From the NCBI GenBank assembly GCA_049889775.1, contig JBMHCT010000018.1:175128-239127 (forward strand): DNA of 64,000 bases, written 5' to 3'. Origin of the DNA: Jejuia sp049889775 (lineage in GTDB: Bacteria; Bacteroidota; Bacteroidia; Flavobacteriales; Flavobacteriaceae). This document shows, in pieces, positions 34,928 through 43,124 of the stretch (position 1 is its first letter; each line of letters opens with the position of its first letter). Under the pieces are notes generated by a model. It saw only the letters and a program-made list of their open reading frames with translations. It did no database searches and was not told the DNA's origin. The translations under genes and the position numbers were made by a program.

Positions 34928-35950
34928 ATGGCAAAACAAAATATTTTTATTCTGGGTATTGAATCTTCTTGCGATGATACATCTGCAGCTGTATTACAAA
35001 ACGGAAAGGTTTTGAGTAATGTTGTAGCTAGTCAAAAAATACATGAAGACTATGGCGGTGTAGTACCCGAACTGGCTTCTAGAGCACACCAACAAAATAT
35101 TGTTCCTGTAGTACATCAAGCCCTAGAAAAAGCTGGAATTAGCAAAAAAGATTTGAGCGCTATTGCCTTTACACGAGGCCCTGGTTTAATGGGGAGTTTG
35201 TTGGTAGGCACCTCTTTTGCAAAATCTTTGGCTTATGGTTTAAACATTCCTTTAATTGATGTAAACCACATGCAAGCGCATATTTTGGCTCATTTTATTG
35301 AAGAAGACAGTTTTAAAAAACCACCCTTTCCGTTTTTGGCTATGACCATTTCTGGTGGACATACGCAAATTGTGAAAGTTGATAATTATTTTGACATGAC
35401 CGTTATAGGTGAAACTATTGACGATGCGGTTGGTGAGGCTTATGATAAAAGTGGAAAAATTTTAGGGTTAGGTTATCCTGCAGGACCAGAAATTGATAAA
35501 CGTGCCCAAAATGGAAATCCCAAAGCATATCAGTTTACAAAACCTAGAGTTGATGGTTTAAATTTTAGTTTTTCAGGATTAAAAACCGCAATACTTTACT
35601 TTATTCAGAAGGAAACTAAAGCAAACCCTAATTTTATAGCAGAAAATTTAAATGATATTTGTGCGTCCATTCAATACACTATTATTGGAATTTTAATAGA
35701 GAAACTAAAAAAAGCCTCTAAAGAAACAGGTATAAAACACATAGCTATTGGAGGTGGTGTTTCGGCAAACTCAGGCATTAGAAAAGCGCTGAAAAATGGC
35801 GAACAAAAATTTGGCTGGACCACTTACATCCCTAAATTTGAATATACTACTGATAATGCTGCTATGATTACTATCGTAGGCCACTTAAAATTTTTGGAAG
35901 GTGATTTTGCAGAACAGAATGTAATGGCTTCGGCGAGATTGAAGATATAA
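34928..35950 (+). CDS. tsaD: tRNA N6-adenosine threonylcarbamoyltransferase TsaD
   Basis: A 340-residue essential enzyme that transfers threonylcarbamoyl to A37 of ANN-decoding tRNAs, together with TsaB and TsaE. Motifs: ILGIESSCDDTSAA, VVPELASRAH, AFTRGPGLMGSLLVG, the metal-binding histidines His114 and His118 in VNHMQAHILAHF, ISGGHTQIV, and the C-terminal IGGGVSANSGIR and TTDNAAMI with the third metal ligand. The partner genes are not in this window. The next gene starts at the base after the stop codon. Confidence 0.97.
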   Translation: MAKQNIFILGIESSCDDTSAAVLQNGKVLSNVVASQKIHEDYGGVVPELASRAHQQNIVPVVHQALEKAGISKKDLSAIAFTRGPGLMGSLLVGTSFAKSLAYGLNIPLIDVNHMQAHILAHFIEEDSFKKPPFPFLAMTISGGHTQIVKVDNYFDMTVIGETIDDAVGEAYDKSGKILGLGYPAGPEIDKRAQNGNPKAYQFTKPRVDGLNFSFSGLKTAILYFIQKETKANPNFIAENLNDICASIQYTIIGILIEKLKKASKETGIKHIAIGGGVSANSGIRKALKNGEQKFGWTTYIPKFEYTTDNAAMITIVGHLKFLEGDFAEQNVMASARLKI

Positions 35951-36400
35951 ATGAAGTTAGATAAGGCACATATCTACTTTTGGATAGTTGCATTAATTTG
36001 CTTTGTAATTTCAATTACTTTTTTTGACTCTGATGCTGCTCTTGATATAAATGTACATGATACTTACTTTATAATTGCATATTTCCATCTAATATCTCTA
36101 CTATCAACTGTCCTAGCATTTATAGGGTTAATCTATTATTTCCATTTTAAATTTGATGTTAACCTAAATAAAATATTAACAAAAGCACACCTGGTTGGTT
36201 CAATAGTTGTATTAATTGTTTTGATGTTAGGGTCTTTATATTTTGAAATCAAACCTTCCAATCCTAATTTCCCTCTGTTTGATGATTTTTCAAATGAAAT
36301 ACTTTTATACAGTTTGTCCTTTTTAGCCTTTGGTGCCTTGCAAATCTTTTTCGTTTTAAGTTCTATTTTCAGTACAATTAGATATTTCATTAAGAAATAA
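35951..36400 (+). CDS. Miniature membrane protein resembling helices XI-XII of haem-copper oxidase subunit I
   Basis: A 149-residue protein with about four membrane helices. Its centre, VHDTYFIIAYFHLIS (residues 35-49), matches the COX1 signature HDTYYVVAHFHYV; the following AFIGLIYYFHFKF...LNKILTKAHLVGSIVVLI resembles the next COX1 stretch FAGFYYW...LGKIHFWLTFIGVN. The first histidine of HFH (haem a3 ligand in COX1) is tyrosine 44 here, while the second (haem a ligand) is kept as His46. It is far shorter than COX1 (about 550) and has no other haem ligands that I can see. It begins directly after the tsaD stop. Function unknown; it may bind haem or be a decayed offshoot that has become a separate protein. 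Confidence 0.75.
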   Translation: MKLDKAHIYFWIVALICFVISITFFDSDAALDINVHDTYFIIAYFHLISLLSTVLAFIGLIYYFHFKFDVNLNKILTKAHLVGSIVVLIVLMLGSLYFEIKPSNPNFPLFDDFSNEILLYSLSFLAFGALQIFFVLSSIFSTIRYFIKK

Positions 36401-36426
36401 GTTTTAAACTTTTTTATCTTCGTTTC

Positions 36427-37131
36427 ATGCAACTCTTCTACAATCCTGAAATCACTGATAACACTAAACAATTTACCTTTCCTAAAGATGAAAGCAAACA
36501 TGTTGTGAAGGTGCTTCGTAAGAATATTGGCGATACGTTACACATTACAAATGGTAGAGGTTGGTTATTTGAAGCTGAAGTAACACTTCCTAACGTAAAC
36601 AAATGCTTGGTTACCATAATATCTAAGAAGAAACAACCAAAACTTGATTATCAATTACATTTAGCTGTAGCTCCTACCAAAATGAATGACCGCTACGAAT
36701 GGTTTTTAGAAAAAGCTACCGAAATAGGAATTGATACCATCACGCCTATTATTTGCGATCATAGCGAACGTAAAATCATCAAATCAGAACGTTTTGAGCG
36801 CATTTTGCAATCTGCCATGAAACAATCTCTAAATTGTTATTTACCAAAACTAAAAGATGCCATTAGTTTTAAAGATTTTATTTCTAAGGATTTTAATGGA
36901 CAACTATTTATTGCGCATTGCGAAGAATGGGATAAAAAATCCTTAAAAAAAGAGCTGTCTCCAAAAACGGAAGTTACCATTTTAATTGGTCCTGAAGGAG
37001 ACTTTAGTCTAAAAGAGATTGAATTAGCGATTAAAAATAACTTTATTCCTGTAACTTTGGGTGAAACGCGCCTACGCACAGAAACTGCAGCCATTGTTGC
37101 TTGTCATTCTGTAGCATTTGTAAATGAATAA
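36427..37131 (+). CDS. rsmE: 16S rRNA m3U1498 methyltransferase RsmE
   Basis: A 234-residue SPOUT methyltransferase acting on U1498 of 16S rRNA in the decoding centre. The N-terminal PUA-like part has MQLFYNPEI and HVVKVLRKNIGDTLHITNGRG. The SPOUT part has KMNDRYEWFLEKATEIGIDTI, SAMKQSLNCYLP, the knot motif ILIGPEGDFSLKEIELA and VTLGETRLRTETAAIVACH. All match the family. It is 26 bp after the COX1-like gene and 6 bp before the DUF4159 gene. The start ATG has only a very short upstream space behind a TATCTTCG element, so a leaderless or internal transcript is possible. Confidence 0.95.
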   Translation: MQLFYNPEITDNTKQFTFPKDESKHVVKVLRKNIGDTLHITNGRGWLFEAEVTLPNVNKCLVTIISKKKQPKLDYQLHLAVAPTKMNDRYEWFLEKATEIGIDTITPIICDHSERKIIKSERFERILQSAMKQSLNCYLPKLKDAISFKDFISKDFNGQLFIAHCEEWDKKSLKKELSPKTEVTILIGPEGDFSLKEIELAIKNNFIPVTLGETRLRTETAAIVACHSVAFVNE

Positions 37132-37137
37132 TAAATC

Positions 37138-37779
37138 ATGAAACATCTTATAACATTAATTTTCTTTTTGCTAAGTGCTACCTCTTTTTCCCAAGAACTA
37201 GCAGTACTAAAATATAAAGGCGGAGGAGATTGGTATAGCAACCCTACGGCTTTACCAAATTTGATTAAATTCTGTAATGAAAACATCAATACTAAAATAA
37301 AGAAACAACCTGAGACTGTTGAGACAGGAAGTACTGATATATTTCGATATCCACTCTTGCACATGACAGGACATGGCAATGTGTTTTTTACCGAAGATGA
37401 TGCTGAAAATCTTAAGAACTATTTAGTTTCAGGCGGCTTTCTGCATATTGATGACAATTATGGTATGGAACCATTTTTGAAAAAGGAGCTTAAAAAAGTA
37501 TTTCCAAATAAAGAGTTGACTGAAATTCCCGCTTCGCATCCTATTTTTAATAGTGCTTATCAATTTCCTAATGGTTTACCTAAAATACATGAACACGATG
37601 GTAAACGTCCACAGGCGTTGGGTATTTTTCATAAAGACAGATTGGTATTGTTATTTACGTTTGAAAGTGACTTAGGCGATGGTTGGGAAGATCCTGAAGT
37701 GCATAACGATCCAGAAGATGTTAGACAAAAAGCACTACAAATGGGCGCAAATATTGTGAAGTATGCATTTGAAAATTAG
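37138..37779 (+). CDS. DUF4159 exported protein
   Basis: A 213-residue exported protein with signal peptide (MKHLITLIFFLLSATSFSQ) and a DUF4159 domain with YKGGGDWYSNPTALPNLIKF, FRYPLLHMTGHGNVFFT, GGFLHIDDNYGME and SHPIFNSAYQFPNGLPKIHEH. The domain resembles the glutamine-amidotransferase-like beta subunit region found near von Willebrand-type membrane gene clusters (BatA/MoxR), but here it stands alone next to rRNA methyltransferase genes. The periplasmic role is unknown. The reading frame ends just before a 7-bp tandem repeat. Confidence 0.88.
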   Translation: MKHLITLIFFLLSATSFSQELAVLKYKGGGDWYSNPTALPNLIKFCNENINTKIKKQPETVETGSTDIFRYPLLHMTGHGNVFFTEDDAENLKNYLVSGGFLHIDDNYGMEPFLKKELKKVFPNKELTEIPASHPIFNSAYQFPNGLPKIHEHDGKRPQALGIFHKDRLVLLFTFESDLGDGWEDPEVHNDPEDVRQKALQMGANIVKYAFEN

Positions 37780-37804
37780 AAAACCTTCAACCCCCCAAGG
37801 CGGA

Positions 37805-37853
37805 CCTCCAACCTCCAACCTCCAACCTCTAACCTCTAACCTCTAACCTCTAA
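37805..37853. repeat. Seven-copy heptamer tandem repeat CCTCYAA
   Basis: Three copies of CCTCCAA are followed by four of CCTCTAA without interruption (7 x 7 bp); the flanks are imperfect (GGA before, CCAA after). On the minus strand the unit is TTRGAGG. It fills the gap between the DUF4159 stop and the TTG start of the SpoU gene, and its last TAA is the in-frame stop just before that start. Confidence 0.95.
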
Positions 37854-37859
37854 CCAAAG

Positions 37860-38360
37860 TTGCAAATCAACCACTACAACACTAAATTTATTCAAAAGTC
37901 CTTCCCAATAACATTAGTTTGCGATAATGTAACAAATGCACCAAACATTGGAAGTTTATTTAGGATATCAGATGCTTTTGGAATAGAAAAACTTGTGTTA
38001 TGCGGAGACAACATCTCGTTAGGTCGCAAAATGATGAAAACATCAAGAACAACCGAAAAGGTAGTAAACTTCGAAATCGTTGATTCTGCTTTTAAGTTTA
38101 TTTCTAATTTGAAGGAAAGTGATTGTTCAATCATATCTCTAGAAATTACTTCTAATAGTCTACCAATTAACACCTTTAAATTTCCCAAAAATAAGCCTAT
38201 AATTTTAGTGGCTGGCGATGAAAATTTTGGAATTTCAGATGATATTCTTCAACTTTCGGATGAAATAATCCATATTGAAATGTTTGGTCAAAACAGCAGT
38301 ATGAATGTAGTTCAAGCCACAAATATTGCGCTTTATGAAATTACAAAACAGCTCATTTAA
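37860..38360 (+). CDS. SpoU/TrmH-family RNA 2'-O-methyltransferase
   Basis: A 166-residue SPOUT enzyme of the TrmL/TrmH-like type. It uses TTG 37860: the in-frame stop two codons before belongs to the heptamer repeat, and MQINHYNTKFIQKSFPITLVCDN is a plausible family start. Motif 1 is NVTNAPNIGSLFRISDAFG, motif 2 ILVAGDENFGISDDIL, and motif 3 IEMFGQNSSMNVVQATNIALYEI. The size fits a small tRNA wobble or rRNA methylase; the RNA target is unknown. The heptamer tract is directly upstream and may affect expression. Confidence 0.9.
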   Translation: MQINHYNTKFIQKSFPITLVCDNVTNAPNIGSLFRISDAFGIEKLVLCGDNISLGRKMMKTSRTTEKVVNFEIVDSAFKFISNLKESDCSIISLEITSNSLPINTFKFPKNKPIILVAGDENFGISDDILQLSDEIIHIEMFGQNSSMNVVQATNIALYEITKQLI

Positions 38361-38413
38361 AAACTTATATCTTGTATAGTTAGCGTTTCAGTATCAATAG
38401 CTATATTTACTTC

Positions 38414-39502
38414 ATGAAATCTAATCACATTACCAACGGCATTCTCAAAGCTGTGGCTATTTTAGCTAGTATTGCGTTATTATTGTATTTTCTGTATTTG
38501 ATACAATCTGTAATAACCTATGTGGCTATTGCTGTTGTTATTTCTTTAGTGGGGCGTCCAATTGTGTTGTTTTTAGAGCGTAAGCTTAAATTTAAAAACA
38601 CCCTTGCCGTGATTGTTACAATGATAATATTATTAGGGTTCTTCGTGGGTTTAGCTGGTTTATTTGTCCCTTTAATTATAGAACAAGGACAGAATTTATC
38701 ACTCTTAAATATAAAGGAGTTAGAAGCCAATGTAGAAGATTTATACACCCAAATTATAAACTATTTTGATTTACATCGCATCGATGTTGAGCAATCTATT
38801 AAAGAATCTGGTTTCCTTTCGAAAATTGATTTTGGTTTAATACCTAACTTTTTAAACTCTGTGCTAAGTGGCCTAGGCAGTTTTAGTATCGGTTTATTTT
38901 CAGTGCTGTTTATTTCTTTCTTCTTCTTAAAAGATAGTAGACTATTTGAAAGCAGCTTGCTAACATTAGCACCAAATAACAAAGAATCTAAATGGAGTAC
39001 CTCTTACACTAAAATTAAAGACTTATTGTCAAGATACTTTGTTGGCTTAATTGCACAAATAGCTATTCTTTTTATTATTTACATGATTGGGTTATTAGTT
39101 GTGGGTGTGGAAAATGCTGTAGTTATTGCCTTTTTATGTGCACTTCTCAACTTAATTCCATATGTGGGGCCAATTATTGGAGCCTTTTTGATGATAACAT
39201 TAACGATGACGAGTAATTTAGGAGAAAGTTTTAGTGATGTTATACTTCCAAAAACATATTGGGTCTTGTTAATTTTTGCCATCGGACAGTTAGTAGATAA
39301 CTTCGGAAGTCAACCCATTATTTTCTCTAAAAGTGTAAAATCGCACCCATTAGAAATTTTCTTAGTAATTTTAATTACAGGAATTTTATTTGGGGTTGTT
39401 GGTCTTATTGTTGCGGTGCCTGCTTACACCGCAATAAAGGTGATATTAAAGGAGTTTTTATCCGAAAATAAAATAGTAAAAAAACTCACCAAAGACTTAT
39501 AG
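38414..39502 (+). CDS. AI-2E family permease
   Basis: A 362-residue inner-membrane protein of the AI-2E/PerM family: two N-terminal helices, a soluble loop segment (about 95-150), then a cluster of helices with the family signature ALLNLIPYVGPIIGAF and a C-terminal DNFGSQPIIFSKSVKSHPLEIFLVIL block. Some members export autoinducer-2 and others work as Na+/H+ antiporters; nothing here decides which. It stands 53 bp after the SpoU gene and 7 bp before the methyltransferase gene. Confidence 0.9.
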   Translation: MKSNHITNGILKAVAILASIALLLYFLYLIQSVITYVAIAVVISLVGRPIVLFLERKLKFKNTLAVIVTMIILLGFFVGLAGLFVPLIIEQGQNLSLLNIKELEANVEDLYTQIINYFDLHRIDVEQSIKESGFLSKIDFGLIPNFLNSVLSGLGSFSIGLFSVLFISFFFLKDSRLFESSLLTLAPNNKESKWSTSYTKIKDLLSRYFVGLIAQIAILFIIYMIGLLVVGVENAVVIAFLCALLNLIPYVGPIIGAFLMITLTMTSNLGESFSDVILPKTYWVLLIFAIGQLVDNFGSQPIIFSKSVKSHPLEIFLVILITGILFGVVGLIVAVPAYTAIKVILKEFLSENKIVKKLTKDL

Positions 39503-39509
39503 TTTTTAT

Positions 39510-40688
39510 TTGAATAAATTAATTCTAAATACTGAAATTCAGGAATTTATAAATTCAAACACGAATTCTGATATAAATAAAATTCTTCTAAAAGGTACTG
39601 CTTTTGAAGAGGTTTCAACTACCGAAATTATACAGCAAATTGAAGCCAAAAAACGCTGTCAAAAGAAGTTACCTTCTTGGTTTAGAACCAAGAAAATTTA
39701 TTATCCCAATAAGCTCAATATAGAGCAAACATCTTCTGAAATAACAGCTAAACACAAGTCTGAATTAATTAGTGGAAATACTATTGTAGATCTTACAGGA
39801 GGCTTTGGTGTAGATTGTTTTTACTTTTCTAAACGCTTTAAGAAGATTGTGCATTGTGAAATAAATTCAGAATTATCAGCAATTGTAAAACACAATTACA
39901 ACGAACTTAACATCACAAATATTGAAACGGTCAATACAAATGGTTTAGAATTTTTAGAGCACTCTAAAGAAATATTCGATTGGATATATATTGACCCTTC
40001 CCGAAGGCATGATAAAAAAGGCAAAGTCTTTTTCTTAAAAGATTGTCTTCCTAATGTTCCAGCCAATTTAGAAGTCCTATTTCAATATTCTAAAAACATT
40101 TTAATTAAAACATCACCTCTTTTAGATATTACTGCGGGAATGAATGAGTTAAATCACGTCAAAGAGATTCACGTAGTGGCAGTAAATAATGAGGTAAAAG
40201 AATTGCTATGGGTTTTGGAGTCGGATTTTAAAAGTAGTACATCTATCAAAACCGTTAATATCAAGAAAGACACCAATGAATTTTTTGATTTCAATATTTT
40301 AGACACACAAAAAACCTCCAATTATAGCCAACCACTCACGTACCTTTATGAACCCAATGCTGCGATTTTAAAATCAGGTGGATTTCATGAAATCACCAAT
40401 CAATTTGAAGTTAGCAAACTTCATGAACATTCACATTTGTACACTTCAGCATCACTTGTTGAAAATTTCGCAGGAAGAACTTTCAAAATAGAAAAAACAT
40501 TACCTTATAATAAAAAAAATATCAAATCTTTAGGTATAAATAAAGCAAACATAACAACAAGGAATTTCCCAGAAAATGTAGAACAGTTACGAAAAAAATT
40601 AAAAATTCGCGACGGCGGAAATATATACTTATTCTACACAACAAACCTAGTTGATGAAAAAATTGTAATTATCTGCTCTAAAATCTAA
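39510..40688 (+). CDS. Class I SAM-dependent methyltransferase with THUMP-like domain
   Basis: A 392-residue protein of the flavobacterial THUMP-like methyltransferase family. It uses a TTG start 7 bp after the permease gene; no ATG is available near. The N-terminal 90 residues are helical with KRCQKKLPSWF. The SAM-binding core follows with VDLTGGFGVDCFYFSKRF, VHCEINSEL, and the catalytic-loop motif YIDPSRRHDKKGK. The C-terminal 130 residues carry the THUMP-like domain. The substrate, probably RNA, is not known. It ends 2-3 bp before the terminator stem. Confidence 0.87.
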   Translation: MNKLILNTEIQEFINSNTNSDINKILLKGTAFEEVSTTEIIQQIEAKKRCQKKLPSWFRTKKIYYPNKLNIEQTSSEITAKHKSELISGNTIVDLTGGFGVDCFYFSKRFKKIVHCEINSELSAIVKHNYNELNITNIETVNTNGLEFLEHSKEIFDWIYIDPSRRHDKKGKVFFLKDCLPNVPANLEVLFQYSKNILIKTSPLLDITAGMNELNHVKEIHVVAVNNEVKELLWVLESDFKSSTSIKTVNIKKDTNEFFDFNILDTQKTSNYSQPLTYLYEPNAAILKSGGFHEITNQFEVSKLHEHSHLYTSASLVENFAGRTFKIEKTLPYNKKNIKSLGINKANITTRNFPENVEQLRKKLKIRDGGNIYLFYTTNLVDEKIVIICSKI

Positions 40689-40690
40689 CA

Positions 40691-40723
40691 CTGTCTTTAA
40701 TATAAAGACAGCTTTCTTTCTTT
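40691..40723 (+). terminator. Intrinsic terminator after the methyltransferase gene
   Basis: CTGTCTTT and AAAGACAG form a perfect 8-bp stem with a 5-base loop, followed by CTTTCTTTCTTT. It ends the core region and isolates it from the catabolic operon that begins at 40933. Confidence 0.75.
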
Positions 40724-40779
40724 AAAAACAACTAGATTTCAACTTATCTTTTGCTTCAAAATTTGAGGCTAGAAAATTT

Positions 40780-40794
40780 GTTATATATTATAAC
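40780..40794. promoter_or_regulatory. Palindromic operator candidate upstream of the catabolic operon
   Basis: GTTATA-TAT-TATAAC is a perfect 6+3+6 inverted repeat about 140 bp before the first GH3 gene, in the 244-bp gap behind the terminator. A second palindrome, TACTAGTA, lies at 40822-40829. No exact TAnnTTTG box was found in this gap. Confidence 0.3.
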
Positions 40795-40932
40795 CTATTA
40801 TTCTTCAAGCTAAGAAAATAATACTAGTACTTTTAAGTAGTTTTCGTGGTTTTCTTTAGGAGAATTTAAGAAGCTTTTTTAACTATGCTTAAATTAAATC
40901 GAAGCGAACTACTAAATTAAATAATTTCTTAA

Positions 40933-43119
40933 ATGAAAGTCTTTTTTTCATCATTAGCATGCATAATTTCTTGTGTAATATTGACCGCTCAAGAAGTTGA
41001 TTTCTCTTTCTTAGATCATACTTTACCACTCGAACAACGGGTTGAAACCTTGGTTTCACAAATGACTGTTGAAGAGAAAATAAGTCAGTTAACCAATGAT
41101 GCAGCAGCCATACCAAGATTAAAAGTACCAGATTATAACTGGTGGAACGAGGCTTTACATGGTGTTGCCAGAAATGGTAAAGCCACCATTTTCCCTCAAG
41201 GTATTGGTATTGGTGCTACATTCGATCCTGAATTGGCAGAACGTGTGGCATCGGCAATATCTACTGAGGCGAGAGCTAAATACATTGTATCTCAAGAAAT
41301 GGGTAACCGAAGTAAATATGCAGGATTAACATTCTGGACGCCCAACGTAAATATTTTTAGAGATCCACGCTGGGGCCGCGGACAAGAAACTTATGGTGAA
41401 GATCCGTTACTTATGTCAGAGATTGGAAAAGCCTTCGTTCATGGTCTTCAAGGAAGAGATTCAGTATACTTGAAGTCGGCCGCTTGTGCTAAACACTTTG
41501 CTGTACATTCAGGTCCTGAAGAATTGCGACATACGTTTAATGCAGAACCTAATAAACAAGATTTTTACGAAACCTATATGCCCTCGTTTGAAGCTTTAGT
41601 AAAAGATGCTAAAGTTGAAGGTGTAATGGGAGCCTACAATGCTGTTTATGGTGTGCCTTCAGGAGCTAGTGCATTTTTATTAGATGATATTTTAAGAAAA
41701 CAATGGGGTTTTGATGGTTACATTACATCTGATTGTGGGGCGATTAATGGTATTGCTTTTAGACAAAAATATGTAGGCACACTTGAAGAAGCTGGAGCTG
41801 CAGCACTTAAGGCAGGAACAAATCTTAATTGCGGAAAAACCTACAGGAAACTTAAAAAAGCCTTAGATAAAGGATTAATTACAGAGGAATTGATTCACGA
41901 GAGAACAAAACAGCTTTTTAAAACCAGATTTCGTTTGGGTATGTTTGATGAAAATGTAGATCACCCCTACTTCAACATGGGTAGAGATAAAATTCATTGT
42001 GAAGAACACGTGGATCTTGCACTTGAAGCCGCCAGAAAATCTATCGTTCTTCTAAAAAACAAGAATAACACACTTCCGCTTTCAAAAGATATTAAAGTGC
42101 CGTATTTAACTGGTCCCTTTGCAAATTCAGCAGACATGCTTATGGGAAGTTATTATGGTGTAAGTTCTAATATGGTAACAATTTTGGAAGGTGTTACCGA
42201 GACTATTTCGTTAGGATCATCTTTAAATTACAGAAGTGGTGCGCTTCCGTTTCATAAAAACATCAATCCAAAAAACTGGGCTCCCAACGTAGCTAAAGAA
42301 TCTGATGTTACCATTTGTGTGGTGGGTTTAACCGCCGATAGAGAAGGCGAAGAAGTTGATGCAATAGCCTCTGCAGATATTGGTGATAAGGTAGATTTAA
42401 AACTCCCTGAAAACCAAATAAATTATGTAAAAGAGATGATTGAAAAGAAAAAAGGTCCATTGGTACTAGTTATTGCCAGCGGAAGCCCAATTTCTCTAGA
42501 AGGTATTGAGGAAGGTTGTGATGCCATTCTACAGATTTGGTATCCTGGAGAACAAGGTGGTACTGCAGTTGCCGATGTGCTTTTTGGTAATGTATCGCCT
42601 ACCGGCCACTTACCTATTACATTCCCAAAAAATGTGGCACAATTGCCTCCTTATGAAGACTATTCCATGATAGGACGCACGTATAAATATATGACACAAG
42701 ACCCCATGTTTCCATTTGGTTTTGGTTTAACATACAGCCAAACGAAAATTGATAATTTGGTTGTAGAAGATGTAACTCTAAAAAAGAAACAATCCTTAAA
42801 AGTATCTGTCAAAGTAGCCAATACCGGTGATTTTGATATTGACGAAGTAGTACAGCTTTATGTAAATCCTGAAAATGCTACTGGTGGTATTCCATTAAAA
42901 AGTCTCAAGGCTTTCCAAAGAATCTCGCTAAAAAAAGGTAAAAAGAAGACCGTTAGTTTTGAAGTCGAACCTGAAGATCTTATGGTCATTAATACCGAAG
43001 GTGAAAAAGTATGGCGTAAGGGAAAATACAATGTTGTAGTGGGTAATGCATCACCTGGAAGTTTAAGTGAAAATCTAGGTGCAGTATTTGCAAATGAAAT
43101 TATCATCACTCTAAAATAA
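40933..43119 (+). CDS. GH3 glycosidase (beta-xylosidase/glucosidase-like)
   Basis: A 728-residue exported GH3 enzyme (signal peptide MKVFFSSLACIISCVILTAQ). The domain order is N-terminal TIM-like barrel, alpha/beta sandwich and C-terminal fibronectin III-like domain (DFDIDEVVQLYVNPE). The sequence WTPNVNIFRDPRWGRGQETYGEDP, KHFAVHSGPEELRHTFNAE and the nucleophile Asp267 in YITSDCGAI fit the subgroup of plant-type and Prevotella-type beta-xylosidases, though glucosidases share these. It is the first gene of the eleven-gene operon and probably periplasmic, releasing terminal sugars from oligosaccharides imported by the locus. Confidence 0.9.
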   Translation: MKVFFSSLACIISCVILTAQEVDFSFLDHTLPLEQRVETLVSQMTVEEKISQLTNDAAAIPRLKVPDYNWWNEALHGVARNGKATIFPQGIGIGATFDPELAERVASAISTEARAKYIVSQEMGNRSKYAGLTFWTPNVNIFRDPRWGRGQETYGEDPLLMSEIGKAFVHGLQGRDSVYLKSAACAKHFAVHSGPEELRHTFNAEPNKQDFYETYMPSFEALVKDAKVEGVMGAYNAVYGVPSGASAFLLDDILRKQWGFDGYITSDCGAINGIAFRQKYVGTLEEAGAAALKAGTNLNCGKTYRKLKKALDKGLITEELIHERTKQLFKTRFRLGMFDENVDHPYFNMGRDKIHCEEHVDLALEAARKSIVLLKNKNNTLPLSKDIKVPYLTGPFANSADMLMGSYYGVSSNMVTILEGVTETISLGSSLNYRSGALPFHKNINPKNWAPNVAKESDVTICVVGLTADREGEEVDAIASADIGDKVDLKLPENQINYVKEMIEKKKGPLVLVIASGSPISLEGIEEGCDAILQIWYPGEQGGTAVADVLFGNVSPTGHLPITFPKNVAQLPPYEDYSMIGRTYKYMTQDPMFPFGFGLTYSQTKIDNLVVEDVTLKKKQSLKVSVKVANTGDFDIDEVVQLYVNPENATGGIPLKSLKAFQRISLKKGKKKTVSFEVEPEDLMVINTEGEKVWRKGKYNVVVGNASPGSLSENLGAVFANEIIITLK

Positions 43120-43124
43120 AGATT

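Noticed and set aside
36136..36501. 121-residue minus-strand frame across the COX1-like gene and rsmE start
   Set aside because: Overlaps two co-directional genes that are supported by spacing and by family motifs; no family resemblance of its own.
37800..37860. Possible CRISPR array
   Set aside because: Seven-base units without spacers; no cas genes in the window. It is a simple tandem repeat.
40889..41116. 75-residue minus-strand frame at the front of the first GH3 gene
   Set aside because: Overlaps the signal peptide and N-terminus of GH3 and has no family features; the promoter region and operon direction support only the plus-strand gene.
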